This document shows positions 1-8,993 of a stretch of DNA of 64,000 bases, one piece after another. Both the position numbers and the translations under genes were made by a program. This DNA is from Streptomyces cacaoi (GTDB taxonomy: Bacteria; Actinomycetota; Actinomycetes; Streptomycetales; Streptomycetaceae): assembly GCF_006539165.1 (NCBI RefSeq), contig NZ_BJMM01000006.1, forward strand, positions 124,001-188,000, given 5' to 3'. The notes beneath the pieces were generated by a model. It was not told the origin of the DNA. It did not search any database and worked only from the letters and a program-made list of their open reading frames with translations. Within the stretch, counting starts at the first letter, position 1. Every line of letters starts with the position of its first letter.

Positions 1-58
1 GTCGTGTCGGCCAGGCCTGTGACGGCCAAGCTGTGTCGGCCGAGGCCGTGTCCTCGCC

Positions 59-276
59 GTCAACCCGCTCGACTGGAAGACCCGCAACGGTTACCTCGCA
101 GAGACGCTGCCCCTGCCGCTGCCCGTCGTCATCGGCAGCGACACCGCGGGCACCGTCCTGGAGGTCGGCGACGGCATCGAGAACCTCGCCGCCGGGGACC
201 CGGTGGCCGGCTTCGCGGACTCGGGCGCCGTCGCCGCCGTCGCCGTCACCCGCCGCGAGTGCCTGACGAAGATTCG
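59..276 (+). pseudogene. Fragment of zinc-type alcohol dehydrogenase/quinone oxidoreductase
   Basis: The frame starting near 59 reads VNPLDWKTRNGYL, then GSDTAGTVLEVGDG, GDPVAGF and RRECLTKI. This is the N-terminal GroES-like part of an MDR-family NADPH:quinone reductase (normally about 310-340 residues). Only about 70 codons remain. The same frame has a stop just upstream (near 20) and loses similarity after about 276, so there is no start and no nucleotide-binding domain. Its 3' end overlaps the 3' end of the convergent transporter gene, which suggests a deletion joined the two. It is a remnant and is not expected to make an enzyme. Family assignment is by recognised motifs. Confidence 0.6.
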
Positions 277-1611
277 CGGAAGTGCCAGGCGGCGGTGGCG
301 AGTGCGGCGGCGAGGCAGCCGGCGGCGAGGGCGGTGAGCGCCGCCTGCCCGGTCTGCGAGGGCCCGGTGCGTTGTGTGGCCGCGCCGCTCAGCGTGACGC
401 CGAGGCCCGCGGCCACCGTGATCACGGTCTTCGTCACGCCGGAGGCTTCTCCGGCCCGTCCGGGCTCGACGATCTGCTGGGTGATCACCAGCGTCAACGC
501 GTTGGCGGTACCGAACGCGGCGCCGCCCACCACCGCCGAGGCCAGATACAGCTCGTACCCGGCCCAGAGCCCCCGCGCCCGCCAGGCCGCCGAGAGCGAC
601 GGCGCCCACCGTGAGACAGGCGGCCGTCACGGGCGCGGCACGCCGGGGAGGGACCCGTCCGGCGAGTGGACCGGCGAGTGCGATCGCGGCGGTCGGAGCG
701 AGGAACGCGGCACCGGCCTCGCCGGCGGGCAGCCCCCACTCGCTCTGGAGGGAGAGCGGGACGAGGAACAACAGCAGAACGAGTGCGGTGTTGGCCACCG
801 CGCCGGTGAGGGTGAGGACGACGTAGGGAAGGTTCCGGAAGAGGGCGAGCCGCACCACGGGGTGCGGGCTGTCGCGCTGGATCCGCACGAAAAGGACCAG
901 CAGAAGCACGGCGGCGGTCGGCGTACTCAGGGCAGGCAGCAGCGGCCAGCCGCTTCCCCGGTCGAGGAACAGGGCGAGGGCGCCCAACCCCGCCGTGGCC
1001 GTCAGCAGGCCCGGCCAGTCCAGATGCCGGGGCGTACCGTCGTCGCGGCTCTCTGCTGCGCGGCGGCTCCACAGCGCGGCGAGCGCGGTCAGCGGGACGT
1101 TGAGCCAGAAGACGGCTCGCCAGGAGAGCGCCTCGGTCAGCCAACCCCCGGCCACGGGGCCGCAGGCGGTGGCGGCACCGCCGAGGCCGAGCGCCCAGCC
1201 GATGGCCCGGCCTGGTCGGTGCCCGGTGTACACGTGGGTGACGAGCGACAGCCCCGCAGGCATGATCATCGAGGCGCCGACGCCCTGCACGGCCCGGAAG
1301 GCGACGAGCGCGGGCAGCGACCAGGCCAGAGCACACAGCGTCGAAGCGGCGCCGAAGACGACCAGGCCGAGCACGAACAGACGCCGCCGCCCGAAGAGAT
1401 CCGCGAGCCGGCCCGCGCCCAGCATCAGCATCCCGGTGGTCAGCAGATAGGAACTGATCACCCACTGCACCCCGGTCCCGCCCGCGTCCAGCTCGTGGCG
1501 GATCTGCGGCAACGCGAGGTTGAGAGCGAACGCGTCCCACTGAATGCAGAAGACACCGGCCGCCAGGCCCAACAGGGCGCCGCGCCGGGCACGTTCGGTG
1601 GTGGTGTCCAT
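246..1611 (-). pseudogene. MFS drug exporter (EmrB/QacA, DHA2 type), frameshifted
   Basis: The conceptual product of about 454 residues is a many-TM major facilitator exporter of the 14-TM DHA2 class. It begins MDTTTERARRGALLG at 1611, behind the purine-rich GGAAGGA. Motif A is seen as GRLADLFGRRR, and the antiporter motif C region as GLGGAATACGPVAGG. From 1611 the reading frame is intact to about 575. It then shifts by one base at a run of five C on the plus strand (570-574). The correct C-terminal part, from GLWAGYELYLA through VVGGAAFGTANALTLV to SSSGTRGG, continues in the next frame and stops at 246. Removing one base of the run restores one continuous protein. Either the gene is recently inactivated or the run is a sequencing error. 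Substrate unknown; proton-coupled drug efflux is the family role. Confidence 0.75.
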
Positions 1612-2173
1612 GGAGGTCCTTCCGGCAGAGCGAGGACGGCGCGCGCCCGGGCATGGACCGCGCACCGGTCAGGACAGGCACTGAGGGGGAAGGACGGCAG
1701 CCGGAAAGCGCCTCGCAGAGGAAGGGCGCTGCTGCCAGGAAGGCGCAACCGACATCCGGACACCAGCGGGGGCGCCGACTTCACGGTGATCCGCGACGCC
1801 GCCGGCTCCGGAGCCGACGGCCACTATAACCGGGCCCCGGTAGGGGGCCTCGGTCTCCTCGGACCGGCGCGGGAGAGAGGCGGGTTGACGGAGCGCGGCC
1901 ACCGACGCGGTGACGGGCACGGCTGCTTCTGCGGTCGGCCTCGAAGATCCGTCCTCACACCGCGCCTTGGGCACCGGCGCGCTGCGGACACGAGGAAGCC
2001 GCGGACCCACCACGTGAGACGGGAGTGCCGGATGTGGCGAGACGGATGGGCGCTGGCTACGGTGACCGCGTCATTGCTTCCTGCTCGGGGGCTTGTCCGG
2101 TGCAGGCTCTCCGCAGCGTCACCTGCGGCACCGCTGCGGGGGAAGCCATACGCGCCGACAAGGAAAGAGGTCG
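1612..2173. other. Gene-free stretch between exporter and DUF6461 gene
   Basis: About 560 bp separate two divergent genes. I see no coding pattern in any frame and no clear hairpin. A TATAGT-like hexamer on the minus strand near 1825-1830 could be a -10 element for the exporter, but no convincing -35 element accompanies it. Confidence 0.4.
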
Positions 2174-2824
2174 ATGATGCCTACGCCTGGTTTTCCGCCC
2201 AGCACGCTCGATTCCGAAGGAACGCCGATATGGATCACTGATCTGGCCGCAGATGATCCGAACCACCTCCTGCACGTCGCGCGCGGCATCGAACCGGCGC
2301 AAGCGCTGCAAGTGCTGGGTGCCGATCCGGGGTTGATCCGCCCCTGCGAACTGCCCGACAGCAAGCCGGACGAGTGGGCGTCATTGCCGGCCGCCGCTCT
2401 CGGTATCGAAGCGGGAACCTCCGCGGCACTGTTGGCGGGGCGCATCGGCGAGTGGACCTTCGTCTACGACGATTCCGGGTACACCGACGACGACGCGGCG
2501 ACGAAGGCACTGTCCGCCGAGGGGCGGACGGCGGCCACGAGCGTGTTCACCATCAACGCGGACGCCAGTCTCAGCTATGCCGTCGACGGAGAACGGATCG
2601 AGTGGATCAACGTCGACGACCTCCATCTGGACGAGGATCTTCCCGGCATGCCTGCCGAACTGCGTGCGGCCTTCGAGGCCGCAGGCAATGTCCCCATGGA
2701 GGACTTCGAGCCCGGTGAGGCCGACTACGATGTCGCCATGCGCGCCGCCTGCGCCCTGGCGGGCCTCGTGCTCACCCTGGACGACCTACGCCGCATCCCC
2801 CTGCTGGTCGTACCGTTCGGCTGA
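2174..2824 (+). CDS. DUF6461 family protein
   Basis: A 216-residue protein of unknown function that I place in the actinobacterial DUF6461 family. Family-like features are the early HVARGIEPAQALQVLG segment, the central RIGEWTFVYDDSGY core, SVFTINADASLSYAVDGE, and a C-terminal helical part ending LDDLRRIPLLVVPFG. It is acidic and has no signal peptide or membrane segment, so it should be cytoplasmic. Start: ATG ATG at 2174/2177 follows the purine-rich AGGAAAGAGG at 2161-2170; the frame is open further upstream but lacks a better site. The next gene, a TetR regulator, lies 59 bp downstream on the same strand, so the two could be cotranscribed. No biochemical role can be inferred. Confidence 0.75.
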   Translation: MMPTPGFPPSTLDSEGTPIWITDLAADDPNHLLHVARGIEPAQALQVLGADPGLIRPCELPDSKPDEWASLPAAALGIEAGTSAALLAGRIGEWTFVYDDSGYTDDDAATKALSAEGRTAATSVFTINADASLSYAVDGERIEWINVDDLHLDEDLPGMPAELRAAFEAAGNVPMEDFEPGEADYDVAMRAACALAGLVLTLDDLRRIPLLVVPFG

Positions 2825-2883
2825 CGACGCCCCCGACGGCGCCCGAGCGTGGCTGCGACCTTGCGGGCTCCCCGGCCGGGTGA

Positions 2884-3756
2884 GTGCCGCCGATGCAACG
2901 GCTTCGCGACATCGACCAGCGGCAGCGCCCCCGTTCACGACACGGCGACGCCGCGCTCTCGATGATCGAGCGGACCGGGCTGACCGTGAGCCTGGAACAC
3001 CTCAGCTTCGAGGACGTGATCCGCGAAGCAGGCGTCGCCCGCGCCGCCGTCTACCGACGATGGCCCTACAAGGGATTGTTCTTCAGCGACCTGCTGAAGG
3101 AATTCGCCCGCAACGCGCCTGCCGCAGCCGGCGCGGACGGCCGAGTCAGCGAGGAAGCGGTACGCCGCATCGCCTTGGACCGCATCGAGCAGTTCGCCAC
3201 AGCAGAGGGGCGCCACGAACTGTGCGTCGAACTCCTCCGGCTCGGCGCCCTGCGGGACTTCGAGGCCATGCACGCCTCCTTGCAGTGGCGTAGCTACATC
3301 GCCCTGCACGCCACGTTTCTGAGCCTGACCGACAACGCACTTCAGGACGAGGTCCAAGCCGCGCTGGCCGCGGCCGAACAGGAGTTCAACGACCGCATCG
3401 CCCAGTCCTACGAGCGACTGGCCACCCTGTTCGGACTTCGCCTACGGCCCTCCCTGCACACCGGCTTCGGTGAACTGGCCACCCACCTCAGCGCCACCAT
3501 GCGTGGCTTCGTCCTCACGGCCATGGCCCGCCCCGACCTCGCCCGCAGGCAACCCAAGTCGGGCATCCTCGGCACCGAGACGACCGCTGACTGGTCCTTG
3601 CCGGCCCTCGGAGTCGCGACCACCGCCCTGGCCTACCTGGAACCCGATCCCACGGTGACATGGGACGCCCATCGCCTCACCGCCGTACGAGACACCCTCC
3701 TCACCACGCCCCAGACTCCGCCCACGCCACCACACACGGACGGCCGTCGGGAGTGA
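2884..3756 (+). CDS. TetR/AcrR-family transcriptional regulator
   Basis: A 290-residue cytoplasmic DNA-binding protein, long for the family (usually 190-230). The helix-turn-helix lies near residues 35-65 (LSFEDVIREAGVARAAVYRRWPYKGLFF), with the RRWPYK variant typical of one TetR subgroup. The remaining 200 or so residues form the ligand-binding/dimer domain, which is not recognisable beyond its helical character. Start is GTG 2884, with ATG 2893 an alternative in the same frame. The neighbour upstream is a DUF6461 gene on the same strand; a hairpin at 3842-3871 probably ends the transcript. No divergent enzyme gene adjoins it, so the target is not obvious from context. Confidence 0.85.
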   Translation: MPPMQRLRDIDQRQRPRSRHGDAALSMIERTGLTVSLEHLSFEDVIREAGVARAAVYRRWPYKGLFFSDLLKEFARNAPAAAGADGRVSEEAVRRIALDRIEQFATAEGRHELCVELLRLGALRDFEAMHASLQWRSYIALHATFLSLTDNALQDEVQAALAAAEQEFNDRIAQSYERLATLFGLRLRPSLHTGFGELATHLSATMRGFVLTAMARPDLARRQPKSGILGTETTADWSLPALGVATTALAYLEPDPTVTWDAHRLTAVRDTLLTTPQTPPTPPHTDGRRE

Positions 3757-3841
3757 GCCGGGAGCTTGACGCCTCATCGCTGATCTTGTCCACGAGACGG
3801 ACGAGGAGAAGCCCCGAACCGGCTGAGGGTGCAGGCCCCTT

Positions 3842-3871
3842 GCGACGGCGGGGCTTTCGAAACCCCGTCGC
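3842..3871 (+). terminator. Hairpin downstream of the TetR gene
   Basis: GCGACGGCGGGG (3842-3853) pairs with CCCCGTCGC (3863-3871) around the loop CTTTCGAAA, with a short bulge. It lies 85 bp after the stop at 3756 and is followed by TCCTTT. This is a plausible rho-independent terminator, judged by eye only. Confidence 0.55.
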
Positions 3872-3962
3872 TCCTTTGGCCAGTCGCACCCGGCCTGAGT
3901 AACGGATCTCCCGATTGAGGGCGTGGTCCGGCCCGTCTGCTGAGACGGCGTCGAGCGGAGCC

Positions 3963-5012
3963 ATGGAACCGGCGGGCCCCGGTGGCGCGTTGGCTCGACA
4001 GGGCTCTGGGGAGGGACGGATCTTGTCGAGCTTGAGCTTTCCGTCGACGCGGGCGGTTGGACGTGGGGCGGCCTGGTATCGAGGGGACTGTCATGTCCAC
4101 TCGGTTCACTCGGACGGGGAGCTCACTCCGGACGAGTTGGCCGTTCGTGGGCGCGCTGCCGGGCTGGACTTCATGGCGACGACGGAGCACAACGCCGCGG
4201 CGGGGTCCGGTGTGTGGGGGCACCTGGCTGACGATGACTTCTTGATCCTTCTCGGTGAGGAAGTGACGACCCGGACCGGGCACTGGCTCGCGCTCGGCAT
4301 CCCGCCGGGCGAGGTCATCGACTGGCACCACGAGGTCAGGGACGGATCGATCGATCAACGCGTGGAGCGGGTCCATCGCGCCGGAGGGCTGTGCGTGGTC
4401 GCACACCCGCATGCGCCCTATCCGTCGGGCGATTTCATGTTCCCCTTCCGAGGCTTCGATGCGGTGGAGGTCTGGAACGGGCTGTGGGCTTCGGACCGGC
4501 CTTGGAACGCGGACAACGAGGCCGCTCTGGCGGAGTGGGGGCGCAGCCTCGCAGCGGACATCCGCACGGGTTCGTGGAGGCCCGCGATGGGGAACAGCGA
4601 CACCCACTTGGAGGGGCAGATCGGCATCCCGCACACGGTGGTCTTCGCCCAGGAGCTGAGCACCGGGGCGGTGTTGGCCGGGATCCGTGCCGGCCGCAGC
4701 TGGATCGCCGAGTCGGGGGACGTGGATGTGTCGTTCACCGCCCATGCCGGTGGCCGCGTTGCCGGGGTGGGGGAACAGCTCACCACCGGTGGTGGGCAGG
4801 TCGAAGTGCGGGCAGCAGTGCGAGGCGTACCGGCGGGGACCGTCAGCTTCCACACCGAAGGAGGGAAGGTTCACCGGGCTTCTCTCCCGGGCGACGGGGC
4901 AGGCGTGGTGCAGTGGGACACGACGGCGGAAGAGTCGATGTTCGTCCGCGCCGAGATCCGCCGTCCCGGCGGGCACGTCGCCGCACTCACCAATCCGATC
5001 ACCCTCGTATGA
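3963..5012 (+). CDS. PHP-domain metal-dependent phosphoesterase (CehA/McbA family)
   Basis: About 349 residues. The N-terminal PHP signature is WYRGDCHVHSVHSDGELTP (His44, His46 and His49 from ATG 3963), followed by FMATTEHN, LGEEVTT, VVAHPHAPYP and GNSDTH. These supply the His/Asp/Glu ligands of the multinuclear metal site typical of PHP phosphoesterases. The C-terminal third (from about residue 245) is beta-rich and probably a jelly-roll-like accessory domain. No signal peptide is seen, so it is probably cytoplasmic. The family contains CehA-type hydrolases acting on phosphate esters or carbamates; the actual substrate is unknown. Start: ATG 3963 is preceded at close distance by CGGAG, and 3915 is possible. 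It converges on the DoxX gene, with a hairpin between them. Confidence 0.8.
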   Translation: MEPAGPGGALARQGSGEGRILSSLSFPSTRAVGRGAAWYRGDCHVHSVHSDGELTPDELAVRGRAAGLDFMATTEHNAAAGSGVWGHLADDDFLILLGEEVTTRTGHWLALGIPPGEVIDWHHEVRDGSIDQRVERVHRAGGLCVVAHPHAPYPSGDFMFPFRGFDAVEVWNGLWASDRPWNADNEAALAEWGRSLAADIRTGSWRPAMGNSDTHLEGQIGIPHTVVFAQELSTGAVLAGIRAGRSWIAESGDVDVSFTAHAGGRVAGVGEQLTTGGGQVEVRAAVRGVPAGTVSFHTEGGKVHRASLPGDGAGVVQWDTTAEESMFVRAEIRRPGGHVAALTNPITLV

Positions 5013-5030
5013 CCGTTCGTCGCTCACCCA

Positions 5031-5060
5031 GCGGGCCCGGTCCACGGGGCTCGGGCCCGC
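5031..5060. terminator. Bidirectional hairpin between convergent genes
   Basis: A perfect 8-bp stem, GCGGGCCC (5031-5038) with GGGCCCGC (5053-5060), and a 14-nt loop. It lies 18 bp after the PHP gene stop and 93 bp beyond the DoxX stop. It could serve both convergent transcripts. It has no U-run, as is common in high-GC actinomycetes. Confidence 0.6.
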
Positions 5061-5152
5061 CCGGCGCGTTTCCCGTCTCCTACCAGGTCGATGTCTGCCC
5101 TGCCCCGTGGCCTTCACCGGCCTCGTGGTCCACCGACCTGCCCCGACCAAAG

Positions 5153-5551
5153 TCACAGCCAGGTCGTCGCCAGCCAGACGGTGACGGCCGCGGTGAGAAG
5201 GAGCGTGATGTTGAGCGCGATCTGGCGGTCTCCGCGGCTCAGGTGGACCCTGGTCGCACCGATCTGGAGGGCCACGAACCCGATGGCCGCGGCCAGCGCC
5301 AGCCAGGGTGCGATGCCGGTCAGCGGTGGGAGGACCAGCCCGAGCGCGCCGAGCACTTCGATCAGCCCGATGGTCCTGACGGCCGGCATCGGCGTGCTGT
5401 CCACCCAGGCCATCATCGGGCGGAGCTGATCACGGCTGCGGACCACCTTCATTCCGCCCCCGTAGAGGTAGAAGAGAGCGAGGAGGCCGGCGACGATCCC
5501 ATATGCGACGTTCATGATTCCCATCCACGGCCACCAGTTGTCGGTGACCAC
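5153..5551 (-). CDS. DoxX family membrane protein
   Basis: A 132-residue integral membrane protein with about four hydrophobic helices. Recognisable DoxX features are YLYGGGMKVV after the first helix, then the conserved IGLIEVLGALGLVLPPLTGIAPWLALAAA region and a C-terminal helix ending TAAVTVWLATTWL. DoxX-like proteins are small quinone-related or redox-stress membrane proteins; the precise role here is unknown. The start is GTG 5551 in a weakly ribosome-binding context. It is followed on the same strand, about 110 bp upstream in transcription, by the cupin gene, with which it could form a short operon. Confidence 0.8.
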   Translation of the reverse strand: MVTDNWWPWMGIMNVAYGIVAGLLALFYLYGGGMKVVRSRDQLRPMMAWVDSTPMPAVRTIGLIEVLGALGLVLPPLTGIAPWLALAAAIGFVALQIGATRVHLSRGDRQIALNITLLLTAAVTVWLATTWL

Positions 5552-5663
5552 TTCTCACCAGCAGAAGACCAAAAGTGAACAAGCGAGTGCGTAGGCGACC
5601 CGGACCTTGAGCGGGAGGAGCCGCCTGAGCTGCACGGATCCGGTACGGGGCAGCGGGGCGGCG

Positions 5664-6173
5664 TCATCCCTCCGGCTTCGGGGCGAAGTCGGTGGCGGGT
5701 TCGGTGGCGTAACGGCTCATCACGCGGATGTTGGCGTCGGGCGTCAATGCCTGGCCGTCCGCGGCCATGTCCTGGAGGTCCCGGAAGTACTGCACGTACA
5801 GGTCCGGTGTGAACGTGCTGAGCATGACGGCCGGTTGGTCGGTCGTGTTGGCGAAGGTGTGCGGGGCTCCGGGCGGGACCATCACGAGCGTCCCGGCGGT
5901 CGCGTCGTAGTCCTGCTCGCCGACCGTGAACCGGATCGTGCCGGAGATGATGTAGAAGCCCTCGTCGTGCTGGGCATGTCGGTGCTGCGGCGGTCCGGGC
6001 GTGTGCGGCGCGAGGACGGACTCGGCGATCCCCAGGCGGCGCCCCGTGGTGCTGCCGTCTTCGAGGACGCGCATGCGCGTGGTGCCCAGGTGGATCGTCT
6101 CGCCCTCGCCCGGACCGACCACCGACACGGCGGGGGTGGCGACCGGCTCGATGGCCTCGTGTGCGTCAGTCAT
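5664..6173 (-). CDS. Cupin domain protein
   Basis: A 169-residue single-domain cupin. The two metal-binding motifs are visible. HRHAQHDEGFYIISGTIRF supplies the paired His and the Glu, and MVPPGAPHTFANTT supplies the last His. Such small cupins bind Mn, Fe or Ni and act as dioxygenases, isomerases or sensors; no substrate can be assigned. The start MTDAHEAIEPV at 6173 is chosen because the frame upstream crosses the palindromic operator and the divergent LysR promoter. It is divergent from the LysR regulator at 6253, the classic arrangement for a LysR target gene, so regulation by that LysR is likely. Confidence 0.8.
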   Translation of the reverse strand: MTDAHEAIEPVATPAVSVVGPGEGETIHLGTTRMRVLEDGSTTGRRLGIAESVLAPHTPGPPQHRHAQHDEGFYIISGTIRFTVGEQDYDATAGTLVMVPPGAPHTFANTTDQPAVMLSTFTPDLYVQYFRDLQDMAADGQALTPDANIRVMSRYATEPATDFAPKPEG

Positions 6174-6226
6174 GCCTCGATTCCACGGCAGGGCGCGACG
6201 ACTGTCCAAGACCCGTTCCGTGGCCT

Positions 6227-6245
6227 CGATACCGTACGGGTATCG
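6227..6245. promoter_or_regulatory. Candidate LysR box in the divergent promoter
   Basis: CGATACCGTACGGGTATCG has perfect 7-bp arms (CGATACC / GGTATCG) around a 5-bp centre. It fits the T-N11-A rule of LysR-family sites (T6230 to A6242). It lies 7 bp before the LysR start codon and 53 bp from the cupin start, so it could mediate both autorepression and control of the cupin operon. Confidence 0.7.
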
Positions 6246-6252
6246 TCGCCCC

Positions 6253-7104
6253 ATGGAGCTACGCACGCTGCGCTACTTCATGGCGGTCGCCGAAGAACTC
6301 CACTTCGGCCGGGCCGCCGCCCGGTTGCACATGAGTCAGCCGCCACTGAGCCGGGCGATCAAGCAGCTGGAGAGCGAGGTCGGCGCCGCGCTGCTCGACC
6401 GGTCCTCCGCCGGCGTCACGCTCACTCCGGCGGGGGCGGTACTGCTCGACGAGGCGCGCGCCCTGCTCGACCAGGCCGACCGGGTACGCGTACGCGTGGC
6501 CGCGGCCGCCGGCGCCGCGACCCTCACCGTCGGCCTGCTGGGCGACAGCACCGACCCGGGCGCGACTCGGCTGGCCACCCTCTACCGACGGCGGCATCCG
6601 CACGTCGAGGTCCGCATCCGCGAGGCCGATCTGACCGATCCCACCTGCGGGCTGCACGCCGGAGTGGTCGACGTCGCCCTGACCCGCGAGCCGTTCGACG
6701 AGACGGGGCTGACCGTGCACGAGCTGCGCACCGACCCGGTGGGAGCGCTGCTGCGCGCCGACGACCCACTGGCCCGCCGCGACAGCCTGAAACTGGCCGA
6801 TCTGGCCGACCGTCGCTGGTTCCTGTTCCCGGAGGGCACCGACCCCGTCTGGCAGTCGTACTGGAACGGCGGGGAACCTCGCGAGGGCCCGGTGGTGCGG
6901 GCCGTCCAGGAATGCCGGCAGGCCGTTCTCTGGAACGGCACGGTCGGTATGACGCTTCTGGGGCATGAGCCGGGAGAGGGGCTCACCGTGGTGCCGCTGA
7001 TCGACATGCCGCCGAGCCGTGTGGTGGCGGCATGGAACGAGGGCGACCCGAATCCACTGATCCGCTCGTTCGTCCAGACGGCGACCGCCGCTTTCCAGGA
7101 CTGA
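6253..7104 (+). CDS. LysR-family transcriptional regulator
   Basis: A 283-residue LysR-type regulator of usual length. The N-terminal winged helix-turn-helix reads MELRTLRYFMAVAEELHFGRAAARLHMSQPPLS and IKQLESEVGAALLDR, near-canonical. Residues from about 90 form the periplasmic-binding-like effector domain (LTVGLLGDS, VDVALTREPFD, WFLFPEGTDP). It is cytoplasmic and would act as a tetramer on the palindrome immediately upstream. It is divergent from a cupin gene, its most probable target. The inducer cannot be read from the sequence. ATG 6253 is the only reasonable start because the HTH begins at once. Confidence 0.92.
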   Translation: MELRTLRYFMAVAEELHFGRAAARLHMSQPPLSRAIKQLESEVGAALLDRSSAGVTLTPAGAVLLDEARALLDQADRVRVRVAAAAGAATLTVGLLGDSTDPGATRLATLYRRRHPHVEVRIREADLTDPTCGLHAGVVDVALTREPFDETGLTVHELRTDPVGALLRADDPLARRDSLKLADLADRRWFLFPEGTDPVWQSYWNGGEPREGPVVRAVQECRQAVLWNGTVGMTLLGHEPGEGLTVVPLIDMPPSRVVAAWNEGDPNPLIRSFVQTATAAFQD

Positions 7105-7202
7105 GCCACTCACCGGCGGTACACCGACACGAACCCGTCGTCACACCGCGCACGACCGTCGAGCGCGGACGGCACACGGGGATGGGCTCAACAGGTATGG
7201 GT

Positions 7203-7595
7203 TCAACAGTAGGGATAGGGCGCGGTGATGAACTCGGTCAGAACCGTGCCGCCCGGATCGAGCGCGTAGACCCCGCGGCCGCCGAACAGATGGTTGATCT
7301 CGCCCTCGTGCGTCTTCTGCGGATCCGACCAGAACCTGATCGACTTCTCCCTCAGGCGCCTCAGTATCGAGTCGAACTCGTCGTCGGTCACGAGAAAGGC
7401 GAGATGGCTCTCGTTGATGCGGTCCGGCGGGACGAGGGCGTCGGCGAAGTCGATGCCGACGCTGTTCGAGGTGTCCACCTGGGTGAACAGGCCCCAGTCG
7501 CACGGCGTCGGGGCATCCATCAGTTCGGCCAGGAACGCGGCGGACTCACGCCGGTCACGGCAGTGGACGATGAGGTGGTTCAGCTCGTTGGGCAT
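7203..7595 (-). CDS. VOC-fold (glyoxalase/bleomycin-resistance/dioxygenase) protein
   Basis: A 130-residue single vicinal-oxygen-chelate protein. It starts MPNELNHLIVHCRDRRESAAFLAELM, the usual first beta-alpha-beta unit with a candidate metal-ligand His. SHLAFLVTDDEFDSIL and GVYALDPGGTVLTEFITAP give the second half with its terminal Glu ligand. Proteins of this type include glyoxalases, extradiol dioxygenases and antibiotic-binding proteins; the substrate is unknown. It is cytoplasmic, convergent with the LysR gene at 7104 and followed upstream by about 370 bp without a gene, so probably monocistronic. Confidence 0.85.
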   Translation of the reverse strand: MPNELNHLIVHCRDRRESAAFLAELMDAPTPCDWGLFTQVDTSNSVGIDFADALVPPDRINESHLAFLVTDDEFDSILRRLREKSIRFWSDPQKTHEGEINHLFGGRGVYALDPGGTVLTEFITAPYPYC

Positions 7596-7967
7596 GGTGT
7601 CTCCTTGCGGGAGCGAGAGGGGAGGAGTTCCGGCCGGGCTTCCAGGGGTGTGCGCCGGGAACGGGTGCAGCTTCCCGGCCGGTTGCGCGTCGCCGCCCTG
7701 GCGGACGGCCTCCTGACGGAGGGGGGGACCGGCATCCTCGGGACCGCGTCTTCGGAGTCGGCATCTCCGGGGCCGGTTGCGCTCGGGCCCGACGTCGTGG
7801 CGGGTGGCGTTCGCGTGAACTGCGCCCTCTCCCAGCCGCGTTGGAGCCTGCGTTGCAGAACTTCCTCGATTCCTGGAGGCGATGGATCGCGCGGTCGGGA
7901 GGCATTGCCGTGCTCGCGGGCAGAAGGGACGGGCGAGGGGAGGGGGCGCAGCCGATACGGCCCCGGT
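7596..7967. other. Gene-free stretch
   Basis: About 370 bp between two minus-strand genes. No recognisable coding or RNA structure was seen. It should hold the promoter of the VOC gene and the 3' region of the LLM oxidoreductase gene. Confidence 0.4.
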
Positions 7968-8915
7968 TCACAGGCGTTGGGCCAGGCTCCAGGTCCGTGC
8001 GCGGTCTTCCGGGCCGAAGAGGTCGGTGTGGGTGATCATGATTTCGGTGGCCCCGGCGTCGAAGTAGCGGCGCAGACCGGCGGCGACGGTGTCCTCGTCG
8101 CCGGCGATCAGCAGGTCCGCCGCGCTCGACAGTCCCTCGGTCGCGATGACCTTCCGGTAGGACGGGATGCTGTCGTAGAAGCCGAGGGCGGCCGATACGC
8201 GTTCGCGTGCGGCTTCGGCGTCGTCGGTGACCACCGCGGGCACCCCGGCCACGATCTGCGGGGCCGGTCGCCCGGCCGTCGCGGCGGCTTCGGTGATGAC
8301 CGGCACGATGCGTTCGGCGAGCGTGCGAGGCCCGGCGAGGAACGGGATCGTGCCCTCGGCCAGTTCGCCCGCGGCCGTGAGAGCCCGCGGCCCCATCGCC
8401 GCCACCAGGACCGGGATCGCCGGGGAGGCCCCGGCCACGGCTGTCGAGCCGACCGGGCGCGACGCCAGCGTCTCTCCTTCGAAGGCGGTGTCTTCGCCGT
8501 CCAGCAGCGGACGCAGCGCGGTGAGGTACTCGCGCAGGTGCTGGATCTGCGGCGGATACGCCAAGCCGAACTGCGGCTCCAGCACGGTGCGTGCACCGAG
8601 GCCGACGCCGAGCCGGAATCGCCCTGCGGTCGATGCCTGTGCCGTCTTCGCGGCCGACGCGAGCAGCAGGGGATGGCGTGGGTACATCGGCACAATCGCG
8701 GTGCCGACGTGCACCCTGGGCTCCGCCCGGCCCACGAGCGCCGCGAGCTGGGGCGCGTCGTAATCCGACGCCTGCCCGAACCACACGGTCCGCACGCCGG
8801 CGTCGGCCACCTCGTGGGCGAGTTCCACGGCCCGGTCCACGACGTTGGTCACGCCCTGGCCCTGCGCGAACGTGCCTCCGAGGAACACTCCTAGTCGCTT
8901 TCCGGCAGCGTTCAT
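7968..8915 (-). CDS. LLM-class F420-dependent oxidoreductase
   Basis: A 315-residue luciferase-like TIM-barrel protein. It starts MNAAGKRLGVFLGG at ATG 8915, six bases behind AAGGAG. Features of the class are the AVELAHEVADAGVRTVWFGQ segment, HVGTAIVPMYPRHPLLLA, STAGRFRLGVGLG and the C-terminal DAGATEIMITHTDLFG. It resembles the actinobacterial group of F420-dependent LLM oxidoreductases (I recall TIGR03564 as the model). It would use reduced F420 or FMN to reduce or oxidise an organic substrate that cannot be named. It is divergent from a TetR gene at 9059, with two copies of a palindrome between them, so induction by release of that repressor is likely. Confidence 0.85.
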   Translation of the reverse strand: MNAAGKRLGVFLGGTFAQGQGVTNVVDRAVELAHEVADAGVRTVWFGQASDYDAPQLAALVGRAEPRVHVGTAIVPMYPRHPLLLASAAKTAQASTAGRFRLGVGLGARTVLEPQFGLAYPPQIQHLREYLTALRPLLDGEDTAFEGETLASRPVGSTAVAGASPAIPVLVAAMGPRALTAAGELAEGTIPFLAGPRTLAERIVPVITEAAATAGRPAPQIVAGVPAVVTDDAEAARERVSAALGFYDSIPSYRKVIATEGLSSAADLLIAGDEDTVAAGLRRYFDAGATEIMITHTDLFGPEDRARTWSLAQRL

Positions 8916-8993
8916 CACCAGCTCCTTCGTCTGATCCGGTCGCTACGACCCGTGTCGTCCTCGTGGTCGCAGTCGCTGTGTCGCAACACCAGC

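Noticed and set aside
4-2241. A 745-codon open frame on the plus strand
   Set aside because: Its product is almost all Arg/Gly/Pro/Ala and it runs antisense to the MFS gene and across the intergenic region; it is a GC-content shadow.
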